Notes: generated by a model from the sequence alone, not told the origin. Positions 17,834 through 26,708 are shown, numbered from the stretch's first letter. The stretch: DNA of 64,000 nucleotides from Candidatus Kapaibacterium sp. (GCA_028284775.1 JANQRB010000139.1:1-64000), one strand, 5' to 3'. Program-made: numbers and translations.

Positions 17834-18865
17834 ATGAAAATGGCCAGTTTGCTGTTTGCCGTCCTATTGTTGGTCACAACCACAGCCAGAGTGGACGCTA
17901 AGGATCTCGACCAAGCTTTAATTGCCTACTACCCCTGCCGGGGCTCTGCGAATGACGTGAGCGGCAACGAGCATCATGGGACGCTGCGCGGCGGCCTAAA
18001 GCTGACAGAGGACCGCTATGGTCGTCCAGGAGAGGCATTTTCCTTCGATGGCATCGATGATCATATCATCTTGCCGTCCTCCATCAAAATGGACCGCGAC
18101 TTCAGTATTTGTTTCTGGCTTTCTACAGACTTAAACAATGCCGCAGCCTGGCCTTCCGCTCACTTTCTCATCGATCGGGACATGTGTTTTACCAGGTCTG
18201 ACTGGAGTATCGGGCTTGGCCAAAACGGCAAAGTGGAATTTAACATCGGCATCAGCCAAGAGGCAGACCATACATTTGTAAGCGACCATACAATCGCGGA
18301 CGGAACCTGGCAACATATTGCTATCGTCCGGTCGAAAGAATTAAACGCAATTTTTGTTAAAGGCATATTGAGCGCCAACAAGCATGTCGGGCTGACGTCG
18401 TATCAGAACAATCACAAAGACATTTATGTCGGCGCTTCCGTCTGCGACACGGACAAGCACCTGTTCTTCGAAGGGAGCATAGACGACATCCATTTCTACG
18501 ACCGCGCGCTGTCAGGAAAGGAAGTCGCCGATGTGTGCCGGATTGAGCAAAGGGTTGGAACCGATCTCGACGAAGGGGCCGCTTCAGCAGCAGCAGGGGC
18601 GATCAGCCTGCTCACAATTCAACCTAACCCCTTCCGGGAGAGCGCAACGATACGGTACGTCGTATTGCAGGAGAACAGTAACCTTGTCAGCCTGGAGATC
18701 ATCGACGAACTCGGACGCTCAAGGATACTGCTGCTCCCACGGGCATTAGCGCCCGGAAGCTATAGCCATCGCTGGACGGCAGTCGGGGAGCCAAACGGCG
18801 TGTATATCTGCCGGCTGAAGATCGGCGAAACCACGGTAAACCGGACTATGATTTTGCTGCCTTAG
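17834..18865 (+). CDS. secreted T9SS cargo with LamG/concanavalin-like domain
   Basis: 343 residues. A signal peptide (MKMASLLFAVLLLVTTTARV) is followed by a LamG-type domain, residues ~28-230. Its hallmarks are LIAYYPCRGSANDVSGNEHH, AFSFDGIDDHIILP, DFSICFWLS, GTWQHIAIVRS and GSIDDIHFYDRALSGKEV. Such domains bind glycans or proteins on surfaces. The last ~85 residues form a T9SS sorting domain (LTIQPNPFRESATIRYVV, then PNGVYICRLKIG). The ATG is preceded by CCAGAGGTTGGTGT with AGAGG at suitable spacing. It is a single gene. The next 300 bases hold only coding debris. Confidence 0.92.
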   Translation: MKMASLLFAVLLLVTTTARVDAKDLDQALIAYYPCRGSANDVSGNEHHGTLRGGLKLTEDRYGRPGEAFSFDGIDDHIILPSSIKMDRDFSICFWLSTDLNNAAAWPSAHFLIDRDMCFTRSDWSIGLGQNGKVEFNIGISQEADHTFVSDHTIADGTWQHIAIVRSKELNAIFVKGILSANKHVGLTSYQNNHKDIYVGASVCDTDKHLFFEGSIDDIHFYDRALSGKEVADVCRIEQRVGTDLDEGAASAAAGAISLLTIQPNPFRESATIRYVVLQENSNLVSLEIIDELGRSRILLLPRALAPGSYSHRWTAVGEPNGVYICRLKIGETTVNRTMILLP

Positions 18866-19183
18866 ACGCGATCGAGGATGGCCATCTGAGTGTGCTCTTC
18901 AGCGGCAGGCCGATGCAATCGACATTCACCAGCCGTGCAAACAGCGAAGGACCCAAAAGGTTTTGCAGCGCTTCGGCGTGCTAACAAGCCCCGGTACGGT
19001 CGGACTGGGCAAATCGAGTATAGATCCATTCAAGACGGCAGCGGTTAATCGTGAGGCCGGGCTGATGCGCAGTCTACCGCAGCCGGCTGGATCGCCATAC
19101 TCGATGCCGACCGGCCGGGGTATATTTCCGACAACATTGCCTCGGCGCAGTAATCAGCGGAAGTCGCTGACCTGCGTCCGCAC
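18866..19183. other. convergent gap with frameshifted coding-like debris
   Basis: Two short plus-strand frames look coding: DAIEDGHLSVLFSGRPMQST starting at the LamG stop, and GWIAILDADRPGYISDNIAS ending at a TAA near 19153. They are in different registers and broken by stops, as expected of a decayed gene. No family is recognised. Confidence 0.3.
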
Positions 19184-20872
19184 TTAACGTAATACAAGCA
19201 ATTGACGGCTCATCAGGCCTGCGGCGGTCTCGAGCCGCAACACATAGCCGCCCGGAGCAAGCGCGGAAAGATCGAGCGTCGTTCTGAATGTCCCTTGGGT
19301 AGCATGACGCCGGGAGTCAAGCATAAGAAGGCGTCCGGTCGGATCATAGACGTCGATCCTGACCGAACCGGGGGCGAGATCATTCAGAACGAGCTCGCAA
19401 TTCTGCAAGACGGGATGCGGGTGAATCATGAGCTGCGGCGGTTTGTCCTCGTCAGAAGGTACGCTGGTAGAGGCGAAGTGCATTCCGGCGAGAAAAACAT
19501 CGTTGGCATTGCCGTCAATCGGATCGCCGATCAGGCGCGTCGCCCCAAAACTTATTGCACCACGAAACTGGCCGCCAAAGACGAGGCGTCCGTCTGATCT
19601 GCGATCCAAATCGGCGACACTTAGCGTCCCTTCGCTGTAATCACCGTGCTGGGTCCATAAGATATTACCCTGATAGTCGTAGGCCGCAACGTACATTCCC
19701 ATCGATGGTGGATCCGGCAGCGTATCTCCATCGAAATATGCCGGCCCCTGGTAGCTGCCGGCCATAATGCAGCTTCCGTCGCGACAACGAAGACGTCCAC
19801 TGAAATCAGCATCTGGACCACCTCCGCTGCGAACGAAGAGCGCCTCACCCTCACGGTCGAATTTGGCAATCAAAACATCGCTCATTCCCTGCGACATGAT
19901 CGTAAACGGGCCAATCAGCGCCGAATCAAGAAAGTTTGCGGTGGCATAAAAATTTCCCTCGCTGTCGAAATCTATTGACGAATACACCAGGAGGTTGTCG
20001 CTCAGTGGCTTATGGAGCCGGATCCAGCGCATTGCGCCCTTGCTGTCCAGAGCAAAAAGCAAAGGGTCGGGTTTGCTGCCCTCAGCTACAATCGTGCTAT
20101 CGCCGAGCCGGATATGTCCGCGAAATCTGGCGGCGATGACGGTATTGCCCTCCGGATCCACCGCAATCGTAGACAGCGGAAGATCGCCGGGTTCCTCGTC
20201 GCGACCGCGTTTGCCGCCAAAACTTCGAAACCAGATCGCTTCGCCTTCAGGGCTCAACTTCGAGATAAGCAGGTTCGGCTGCGATTCACGCCCAACAATC
20301 AGCGAGTCGCCGATAAGCGTCCGGTCGTAGTAGTTCGACGCCAGGTAGATAGCGCCCGCAGCATCAATGGCAAGCTTCGGTCCATTCACATTCTTTGAAT
20401 TGTCATGCACGATACGTGCCCAGAGCAGCTCACCGCTTATTGAATACTTGGCCGCATAAATGACGGGGTCGTCATTTGGACTGTGCAGCGTCGTGTCGGC
20501 GAAGGTGCAGGATTCACTGTAACGGCCGCAGAGTACAACGTTGCCCTTCGGATCGACACAGAGATCATCGGCGACATCGCCTTCCGGTCCAGCAATCCGG
20601 CGCACCCACAGGGGCTTGCCGCCATCGTCATACAGCGCCAGAAAAGTGTCGACCCTGTCGTCGCTGCTTTGCCAGACCGAATCACCGATTCTGGTTTCCC
20701 CGATAAAAGGTCCGGTCACATAAAATTCGCCGTTCGGGGCAAACTCCAGCGCGCGGGCGAATTCGTTGTCGCCGCCGCCGTCGCGGCGGGCCCAGGTCCA
20801 TTCGCGCGCCGTACAGGGCAAGGTCGTCATCAGGCTGAGGATCAAGCAAAAAAGTCTTAGAAGCGAAGACAT
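19184..20872 (-). CDS. secreted T9SS cargo with SBBP-type beta-propeller repeats
   Basis: 562 residues. The signal peptide is MSSLLRLFCLILSLMTTLPC and onward. Repeats run through ~30-470. Each has an outer strand like GEFYVTGPFIGETRIGDSVW, NVVLCGRYSESCTFADTTLH or RLVFGGQFRGAISFGATRLI, and an inner DDGGKPLWVRRI / SISGELLWARIV strand. The C-terminal ~85 residues are a T9SS-type sorting domain with HPHPV in place of the usual PNP (MIHPHPVLQNCELVL, then APGGYVLRLE). ATG 20872 follows AAAAGGT closely. It is architecturally the partner of the plus-strand propeller cargo at 3510. Surface-exposed; the ligand is unknown. Confidence 0.9.
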   Translation of the reverse strand: MSSLLRLFCLILSLMTTLPCTAREWTWARRDGGGDNEFARALEFAPNGEFYVTGPFIGETRIGDSVWQSSDDRVDTFLALYDDGGKPLWVRRIAGPEGDVADDLCVDPKGNVVLCGRYSESCTFADTTLHSPNDDPVIYAAKYSISGELLWARIVHDNSKNVNGPKLAIDAAGAIYLASNYYDRTLIGDSLIVGRESQPNLLISKLSPEGEAIWFRSFGGKRGRDEEPGDLPLSTIAVDPEGNTVIAARFRGHIRLGDSTIVAEGSKPDPLLFALDSKGAMRWIRLHKPLSDNLLVYSSIDFDSEGNFYATANFLDSALIGPFTIMSQGMSDVLIAKFDREGEALFVRSGGGPDADFSGRLRCRDGSCIMAGSYQGPAYFDGDTLPDPPSMGMYVAAYDYQGNILWTQHGDYSEGTLSVADLDRRSDGRLVFGGQFRGAISFGATRLIGDPIDGNANDVFLAGMHFASTSVPSDEDKPPQLMIHPHPVLQNCELVLNDLAPGSVRIDVYDPTGRLLMLDSRRHATQGTFRTTLDLSALAPGGYVLRLETAAGLMSRQLLVLR

Positions 20873-21210
20873 ACCTTTTCTCGATTACTTTGCGGGAGTT
20901 GAAATGAAAGAGGCCTGTCTGGCCGGCAAGCCAGACTGCGTTTCCGATACGAGAAGGGTACGGTGGGTCGTAGGCGATACGAAAGGCAGAGAATAATATT
21001 GTCGCGTCGCCAATTTGATCTCGCTGTCTTTCGGCCCGACACCTAGAGTGCCGCGCCCACAGGACAATACAAACGCTAACAGACGACAGGCTCTTGTTGC
21101 CGCGATTTTGCCCTTGCTTTGAGCTTGGGATCCAATGTACTTTGTGGTCGCTTTGTAAAGGTCGACCCAATCCCACCGGTTTTTCCAAACGCTAGTCTTA
21201 TAAGTGAAGT
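20873..21210. other. divergent gap with a propeller-like remnant
   Basis: The gap lies between divergent cargo genes. On the minus strand a frame from about 20987 to 20876 reads YPSRIGNAVWLAGQTGLFHF, strongly like one repeat of a two-component-regulator propeller. It lacks a start and runs out of frame into the next gene. A GTCTGGC/GCCAGAC hairpin lies at 20917-20936. No clear promoter. Confidence 0.35.
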
Positions 21211-22803
21211 ATGAAAGCGGCAATTCCTTTGCTGATTGCAGTCTTCGTGTTGCCGATACTGCATGCACAACCTTTTGATCTTGGCTATGAGCCGCCGGAG
21301 GGCTGGGAGTATATACGTTCGCTTGATAGCTACTACAAAGTGCGAACTATTAGTGCCGATCGCGGGGGCCTGCTTATGCTGGGAGATACGAGCGCTGAAT
21401 TCCGCCGCGTTTTTATGGGCTCGGTAGATGACGGTAAAACATGGAAGGAGCCAAGACTCAGGCTGGACGAAACGTATTCACGCTATGCGATTAACTTCAT
21501 CCCCAATACAACAAAACTGTGGCTTTGGGGACAGCGTAAAGATTCAGTGTTCTTCGCCATCAGCGAGGACTTCGGCAAGAGCTTTGATGTAATGCCCCTG
21601 CCGGCCGGTCAGACGGCGGATTTCATACGAAACGGGAATCTCCCTGTTTTGCAAACTGTCAATCCGCTACGTCCGGAAGAGTATTTTTGTTCGATCCGCA
21701 AGGTTGAGGGAAGATGCCGGTTTAACTGTTTTTTGCGGACTACGGACGGCGGCGGCAACTGGCATCCGGCTCCCTTTCCCGATCTTAAAGTTGGTGCTAT
21801 CAATGAAGAAGAGTGCGAAATTCACGTATCGGTTTTTATGGATCACTCGAGGAACGGCCATTGGTATGTTGTTCAAGGATTCAGTCTGATGGACCACCTG
21901 GGCGCAATTTACAGCGGGTACAATTTACACCGGACAAGGGACGCCGGCTTGTCTTATGGCCCTTATCCGGCACTCTTTAAAAGCAAATTTATCGAGTCTT
22001 TGACCAGCGGAAATAGATATCTGGGTATTGGCCAGGCCGGTGAATTGCGATGGCAATGGGAAAACCCCTCCAAATCAGTAAACTTACGCCACTATGATCA
22101 ATTCGATGGATTTCAAACTCTCAATGAAAATGGCAAGCTGCGTGAACACAATTGGCTCGACGCAATTCACCCCGGCCGATCCGGGAAGGATAGCGCTTAT
22201 CAGCACACAATACGGCGGGTAGAATTTTTTGACGCCAACCCCGGCAAATCGATCGTCCATATCGTTGAAATATCAACACTGCCGAAGGACCGGGAGAAAA
22301 GAGTTCAACGCGATTGGCTGTATCTGGCGCATGGAGATGCAGCCGAAGTTAAGCTGTTATGGGAATCCGAAAATCACCCTCTGATCAGCGCTTTTGCGAT
22401 TGATAAACAACGGGCTGTTGTGTGGGTCGTCACCAGGGACTCCGAATACAATGCACTCGACCCAGCGGAACGGCCCCGTCTGCGTCTCTGGCGCAGGCAG
22501 TTGCTGATTTCCTCTGTACAGGACTCCACCAACGGTATTAACGACGATCTTCACGTTGTGCCAAATCCGGTTAACGATGGCTTTCATCTCTCTTCCGCGT
22601 CAATCCGGAATGATAAAGAGATTAACATCGATATTTTTAATGTTGAGGGCGTGAAGATCAGTAATTTCACGATTGTCTCCTCGGCTCAGGAGTTGCAGGA
22701 TATTCCGCTTAGTTTACCGCCACACTGCGCGGCGGGCGTTTATGTCCTGCGAGTAAGCGATGGAAGGGAAGTGTATTCCACGCAGCTTGTTAAATCCCCT
22801 TAG
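21211..22803 (+). CDS. secreted T9SS cargo with Asp-box (sialidase-type) propeller, paralogue A
   Basis: 530 residues. The signal peptide ends near LHAQPFD. The N-terminal half carries Asp-box motifs (S/T-x-D-x-G-x-x-W/F): SVDDGKTWKEP, SEDFGKSFDV, TTDGGGNWHPA and TRDAGLSYGP, typical of sialidase or YCF48-like propellers. Catalytic sialidase Arg/Tyr residues cannot be assigned. The C-terminus is a T9SS sorting domain (HVVPNPVNDGFHL, then AAGVYVLRVSDG and TQLVKSP). A paralogue of identical length lies 267 bases downstream on the same strand, and the two share motifs throughout. Role on the surface unknown. Confidence 0.9.
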   Translation: MKAAIPLLIAVFVLPILHAQPFDLGYEPPEGWEYIRSLDSYYKVRTISADRGGLLMLGDTSAEFRRVFMGSVDDGKTWKEPRLRLDETYSRYAINFIPNTTKLWLWGQRKDSVFFAISEDFGKSFDVMPLPAGQTADFIRNGNLPVLQTVNPLRPEEYFCSIRKVEGRCRFNCFLRTTDGGGNWHPAPFPDLKVGAINEEECEIHVSVFMDHSRNGHWYVVQGFSLMDHLGAIYSGYNLHRTRDAGLSYGPYPALFKSKFIESLTSGNRYLGIGQAGELRWQWENPSKSVNLRHYDQFDGFQTLNENGKLREHNWLDAIHPGRSGKDSAYQHTIRRVEFFDANPGKSIVHIVEISTLPKDREKRVQRDWLYLAHGDAAEVKLLWESENHPLISAFAIDKQRAVVWVVTRDSEYNALDPAERPRLRLWRRQLLISSVQDSTNGINDDLHVVPNPVNDGFHLSSASIRNDKEINIDIFNVEGVKISNFTIVSSAQELQDIPLSLPPHCAAGVYVLRVSDGREVYSTQLVKSP

Positions 22804-23070
22804 TGGTAGGATCGCGCGGGAAACGCATAAATTGAGACCATTCAGACAACCTCAGACACAGCGATGTATGTAAGAACGCTGTTAGTTGTACGCAGTCTGT
22901 TCCGAGTGAGAGGCTTCATTTGCTTCGATCCACAGCCCGAGTACAAAATTTTTGTATGACCGAACATTGACCTTGCTGCGAATCAAATCACGAACTATTT
23001 TGGCCCACCGAACAAGGCTTGCCAATTCTTTACATCCGCCTACCGCCAATTTTACATTATCCAGAGACCT

Positions 23071-24663
23071 ATGAATTTCTCAAAATTCTTGTGGGGAATG
23101 CTGCTGGCGATCGTGCTGTCGGATTTGAATGCGCAGCCGCCCGATCTGGGCTACACAGCGCCGGCTGGTTGGGACTATGCGGGCTCGCTCGATTCCTTGC
23201 ATTGGCTGCAGCTATGGGCCGATCGCGGCGGACTTGCCCTGAGAGGCGAACGAAAATTATCGTCCGTACCGCGATGGCTCGCATCAACCGACGGGGGCAA
23301 TTCCTGGACTGCAGTGGATACCAGTATTGTCGATTCCTATCAGCTGTATCGCTTTGGTTTTGTTCCCAATTCGACAAGGTTTTGGGTCTGGGGATTGCGG
23401 GACGACAGGTTGCACTTTTCAATCAGCATTGACTTCGGGCGGAGTTTCACGACGACTGCGCTGCCGCGCAATTTTCCGGTCGATGTCGATCAGATTCGGA
23501 CTGTACCATCAATTCACAGCGTCAATCCCCTCCGTCATAATGAAATCTATTCCAAAATCAGTGTTATCGAGCGCGATTGCAGCTTTCAACTGCTGTTGCA
23601 AAGCGACGACGGCGGAAAAAACTGGCGGCAAATCGTGATTCCAGGGCTGACTTATGACGGCTCAGGCCTGGCTTCCTGTTATTTTGAGTTTAGTTTACTG
23701 CACGACCGAAGACAAACTGGTCATTGGTATATACACGTAGCGTCTGAATTCCGAGCTCACTCCGGCCATGGCGAAAATTCCAATCGCGTATTGCGGACGA
23801 CAGACAACGGCGTAAGTTTCATCGACGTCCCGCAGGAGCGCCCGGCGGCGGACTCGACTTACACTTATATCTTTCCGCAATTTTTAGGCATTACCAGGGC
23901 CGGTGAGCTTCGGCGGTATTGGCGCAAATCATTCACGGATCTCAGACGATGCCGATTTGTTCAGCACAATGGCTTTGAATCACTTGCGGAAAATGGCCGG
24001 ATTGTTCAACGCGACTGGCTGGAGGCAATTCAGCCCGGCCGGGCTCTCAGCGATTGCGCAAGCGGTTACCAGCACACGCTACGGAACGTGAAGTTTTTCA
24101 ACTTCGATCCAAGCATGGCGATTGCGCACATCAGCGAAGTGCAGGACCCGCAGGACGCGGGATACCATCGTGATTGGCTCTACTTAGTCCATGGCGAGGC
24201 CGCCTTGGTCAGCCTGCTGTGGGAATCTGAAGATAGGCCTTTGTTGTACGATTTTTTCTTAGATGATCAAAGTGGCATGCTCTGGCTTGTAACGGAGGAC
24301 CCGGCCCGCGATTCGCTTAACGAGGTATCGCTCCCCCGCCGGAGTCTCTGGCGCCGACAACTGCCGGTTACGTCCGTGCAGGTCTTCGGACCGAACGAAC
24401 GGACTGAGCTTCACATAACTCCGAATCCTGTTAAGGATCGTTTTTATCTCAGCGGAATGGCAATGCACAATGACAATGGATGTAAGGTTGAGATTGTCGA
24501 TATTAACGGTCGGTTGATCTCCACTCTAAGGATTGCCGAGTCGGTTGATGCGCTGCACGATATTCCGCTTAGCCTGCCCGCGGACAGCGCGGCGGGCGTT
24601 TATGTCCTTCGTGTAAGCAACGGCACGGAATCCTGGATTACGCAGATTGTTAAACTGCCTTAA
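23071..24663 (+). CDS. secreted T9SS cargo with Asp-box propeller, paralogue B
   Basis: 530 residues, the same length and order as the preceding gene. Signal peptide ends near LNAQPPD. It has Asp-box motifs STDGGNSWTAV, SIDFGRSFTTT, SDDGGKNWRQI and TTDNGVSFIDV. Parts such as PGRALSDCASGYQH, RDWLYLVHGEAA, SLWRRQLPVTSVQ and HDIPLSLP align with paralogue A, including at DNA level near the 3' end. T9SS sorting domain: HITPNPVKDRFYL, then AAGVYVLRVSNG. The pair arose by tandem duplication and has since diverged. It faces tmk, with only 19 bases between the stops. Confidence 0.9.
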   Translation: MNFSKFLWGMLLAIVLSDLNAQPPDLGYTAPAGWDYAGSLDSLHWLQLWADRGGLALRGERKLSSVPRWLASTDGGNSWTAVDTSIVDSYQLYRFGFVPNSTRFWVWGLRDDRLHFSISIDFGRSFTTTALPRNFPVDVDQIRTVPSIHSVNPLRHNEIYSKISVIERDCSFQLLLQSDDGGKNWRQIVIPGLTYDGSGLASCYFEFSLLHDRRQTGHWYIHVASEFRAHSGHGENSNRVLRTTDNGVSFIDVPQERPAADSTYTYIFPQFLGITRAGELRRYWRKSFTDLRRCRFVQHNGFESLAENGRIVQRDWLEAIQPGRALSDCASGYQHTLRNVKFFNFDPSMAIAHISEVQDPQDAGYHRDWLYLVHGEAALVSLLWESEDRPLLYDFFLDDQSGMLWLVTEDPARDSLNEVSLPRRSLWRRQLPVTSVQVFGPNERTELHITPNPVKDRFYLSGMAMHNDNGCKVEIVDINGRLISTLRIAESVDALHDIPLSLPADSAAGVYVLRVSNGTESWITQIVKLP

Positions 24664-24682
24664 CGCCACTGCTCCGAAATGT

Positions 24683-25297
24683 TTACAATCGCGCCAACAC
24701 GCGCGCCAGTACATCCTGGTGAATATCGTCGATACTACCTACGCCATCGATGCTCAGAAAGCGTCCGGCCTCCGTCTCCTGCAAGTGTTGATAGCCGGCC
24801 AGGACCCGTTCGAAATACTCGCGGCCGAGCGATTCGATTCGATCCTTCTTTTTGTCGTCACGCAAGGCGGAGCGGCGATCGGCCTCATCGAGCGCAATTG
24901 CAAAGTAGAATGTCAGGTCGGGGCTCAGGCCGCCGGTAGCGACTATATTGCATGCCAGAACTTCTTCTAAGGGCGTCCCCCGCCCGTAAGCCTGATAGGC
25001 CACGGTCGAATCCGTGAACCGGTCGCAGAGCACGATGGCGCCGTTCGCCAGTGCCGGCCGAATGACGGTCTCCACTAACTGCGCGCGCGCCGCGTTAAAC
25101 AAGAGCAGTTCAGTGCGCGCCGTCATAGCGTCATTATTATTATCGAGCAGGATGGCGCGAATCTGTTCGGACAGAGGGGTATTGCCGGGCTCGCGCACAT
25201 ATGTAGTAGCATGTCCCCGATCGCGCAGCGCCTTTTCCAGCATTTGCGCCTGCGTCGACTTCCCACAGCCGTCGATACCTTCAAAGCTGATAAACAT
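24683..25297 (-). CDS. tmk: thymidylate kinase
   Basis: 204 residues, the usual length. It phosphorylates dTMP to dTDP with ATP, for DNA synthesis, in the cytoplasm. Visible signatures are the P-loop FEGIDGCGKSTQAQ (residues 5-18), the dTMP-binding VREPGNTPLSEQIR, and DRFTDSTVAYQAYGRGTPLE (the DR-F/Y motif). A LID region with basic residues follows (RRSALRDDKKKDRIE). It lies 60 bases after rsmI on the same strand, so the two are probably co-transcribed. Confidence 0.97.
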   Translation of the reverse strand: MFISFEGIDGCGKSTQAQMLEKALRDRGHATTYVREPGNTPLSEQIRAILLDNNNDAMTARTELLLFNAARAQLVETVIRPALANGAIVLCDRFTDSTVAYQAYGRGTPLEEVLACNIVATGGLSPDLTFYFAIALDEADRRSALRDDKKKDRIESLGREYFERVLAGYQHLQETEAGRFLSIDGVGSIDDIHQDVLARVLARL

Positions 25298-25357
25298 AGA
25301 GACTTCACCTGCCCGATTGACGAGAATTCATTTATGTAACGCAGCCTGACCCTCAAG

Positions 25358-26038
25358 TTACGCCGGTCCGAGAACAAGCACAAATTCGCCTCGCGCCGTC
25401 AGTCCCTCATCATAGCGCGCGGCGGCGGCGGCAATTGACATTCTGGCGAATTCTTCGTGGATCTTGCTGATTTCGCGGCACAGACATATCGAACGGTCGC
25501 CGGCGCCCAGTTCGCACATTTCCCGCAGGACCTTCGCGATACGATGCGGCGACTCGTACAACACGACCGTGCCGGGTATTGCAAGCGCTTTGGTCAGAAA
25601 GGCGCGACGACCTTTTTTGTGGGGCGCAAAACCCAGGAAGCAAAAATCGTCGGCCGGAAAGCCGCTGGCAATCAGCGCGGGCACAAAGGCCGTCGCGCCG
25701 GGAAGCGGTACGATCGGCAATCCGGCCTCGATCGCGGCCCTCACCAGTCGATAGCCGGGGTCGGAAACCAGCGGCGTGCCGGCGTCGCTTACCAAAGCCA
25801 CCACTTGTCCCTTCCGGACGGAAGACATCAACAGCTCAATACGTTCGCTCTCATTGTGATCGTGGTAGCTGAGCAGTCTGGCCGGCGTGATCTGATACAA
25901 TTGCAGCAATTGTCCCGTACTGCGGGAATCCTCGCAGGCAATAATGTCGGCCTCGCTCAGAACCCGCAGCGCCCGCAGCGTAATATCTTCTCGATTGCCG
26001 ATCGGAACCGGCACCAGGTAAAAACCCGCAATTGTCAT
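25358..26038 (-). CDS. rsmI: 16S rRNA (cytidine-1402-2'-O)-methyltransferase
   Basis: 226 residues. RsmI methylates the 2'-OH of C1402 in 16S rRNA using S-adenosylmethionine and so tunes the decoding centre. Tetrapyrrole-methylase fold motifs are plain: FYLVPVPIGNREDITLRALR at the start, CEDSRSTGQLL, ALVSDAGTPLVSDPGYRLV, then PLPGATAFVPALIASGFPAD and VVLYESPHRI. The C-terminal extra domain of longer homologues is absent, which is common. It is upstream of tmk on the minus strand. Confidence 0.96.
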   Translation of the reverse strand: MTIAGFYLVPVPIGNREDITLRALRVLSEADIIACEDSRSTGQLLQLYQITPARLLSYHDHNESERIELLMSSVRKGQVVALVSDAGTPLVSDPGYRLVRAAIEAGLPIVPLPGATAFVPALIASGFPADDFCFLGFAPHKKGRRAFLTKALAIPGTVVLYESPHRIAKVLREMCELGAGDRSICLCREISKIHEEFARMSIAAAAARYDEGLTARGEFVLVLGPA

Positions 26039-26123
26039 TCGCCTGCTATAAAAGTTGTTTGCTGCAACAATCTAATGGTCGGATTGTTGACTCGCATACA
26101 AATTTATCATATCTTCCGATGTT

Positions 26124-26131
26124 TATATTTA
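26124..26131 (+). promoter_or_regulatory. promoter-like TATATTTA box before the orphan terminator
   Basis: The box has the same core as the -7-like elements at 5807, 17259 and 58023. A transcript initiated from it would start near 26138 and end at the T-run at 26188. The -33 element is not evident. Confidence 0.25.
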
Positions 26132-26137
26132 TTTGTT

Positions 26138-26188
26138 AAACTTTAGCCCGCGGAAACTTACCTCCTACTTGCACCGCGGGCTTTTTTT
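26138..26188 (+). ncRNA. candidate ~50-nt RNA with anti-Shine-Dalgarno loop
   Basis: Between a promoter-like box (26124-26131) and a T-run (26182-26188), the only structure is the perfect stem AGCCCGCGG/CCGCGGGCT. Its 20-base loop displays TTACCTCCTACTT. ACCTCCT is the anti-Shine-Dalgarno sequence as in the 16S rRNA 3' end. This suggests an RNA able to pair with ribosome binding sites, but transcription is unproven. The start is an estimate. Confidence 0.3.
26145..26188 (+). terminator. orphan intrinsic terminator
   Basis: The nine-base perfect arms lie at 26145-26153 and 26174-26182 and are followed by T7. Strength and direction are clear. No plus-strand gene ends near it. Confidence 0.85.
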
Positions 26189-26240
26189 ATGCTTTTTTTT
26201 CGAAATCGTCTTTTGCCCTTTTCGATAGACTAGCGACAAT

Positions 26241-26708
26241 TCAATTCTTTGCCGACTGCGGCAGCAAGCGATTACCACGAGTCGGGACCGGCAATGCGCA
26301 GAACACAGGAGCCTGTTGGCAGGGTCGAGCTGTCGAAGCGCAAGCGATTCCTTCGTATCCGGCAAAAGGAAAAGTCTGCATTGCACCGGTGTCGACAGAG
26401 GTCCAGGTGACGCCGCCGCCGTCCGTGACCTAGATTCGGCCGAGGGAAGCGGAGAGGACGATATTCCGGGTATCGAAGATCGGGATGTCTCTGAAGTTGA
26501 AAAGTGCATCATCTGCTACATTGACGACAGTCAAGGACGCGCCGCCGTCCTCGCTGTGAAAGGCGTGCGCCCGATCAGCGACGATATAACCAAGCGTTGC
26601 ATCGCAAAATGCCACCAAACGCAGTGGGCCGCTATAGTCCGGTGCTGCACCCAGACCTTCCCAGTATGTGCCGCCCTCCTTTGTGCGGAAGACAGCGGAG
26701 AAGCCGAT
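26241..26708 (-). pseudogene. decayed YCF48/Asp-box propeller gene fragment
   Basis: The minus strand from 26708 to 26241 is one reading frame interrupted by a single TAG at 26432-26430. Before the stop it has VFRTKEGGTYWEGLG, LVAFCDATLGYIVADRAHAF and HSEDGGASLTVVNV; after it VTDGGGVTWTSVDTG. These are Asp-box/YCF48-type propeller blades. The TAG stands where the blade pattern expects Trp (RI-W-VTDGG; TGG to TAG is one change), and ASLTVV likewise looks like a TGG-to-TTG change. The 5' end is cut by a TAA at 26711-26709, so most of the gene is gone. The fragment lies downstream of tadA. Its intact source would have been a secreted or periplasmic propeller. Confidence 0.7.

Larger units (their letters stand above)
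26039..26240. other. AT-rich gap with plus-strand promoter-like box and orphan terminator
   Basis: No protein gene. It includes TATATTTA at 26124-26131 and the hairpin-plus-T-run at 26145-26188, both on the plus strand although no plus-strand gene lies within 1.4 kb upstream. TAAATTTG on the minus strand (26106-26099) could be the -7 box for rsmI. Confidence 0.45.
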
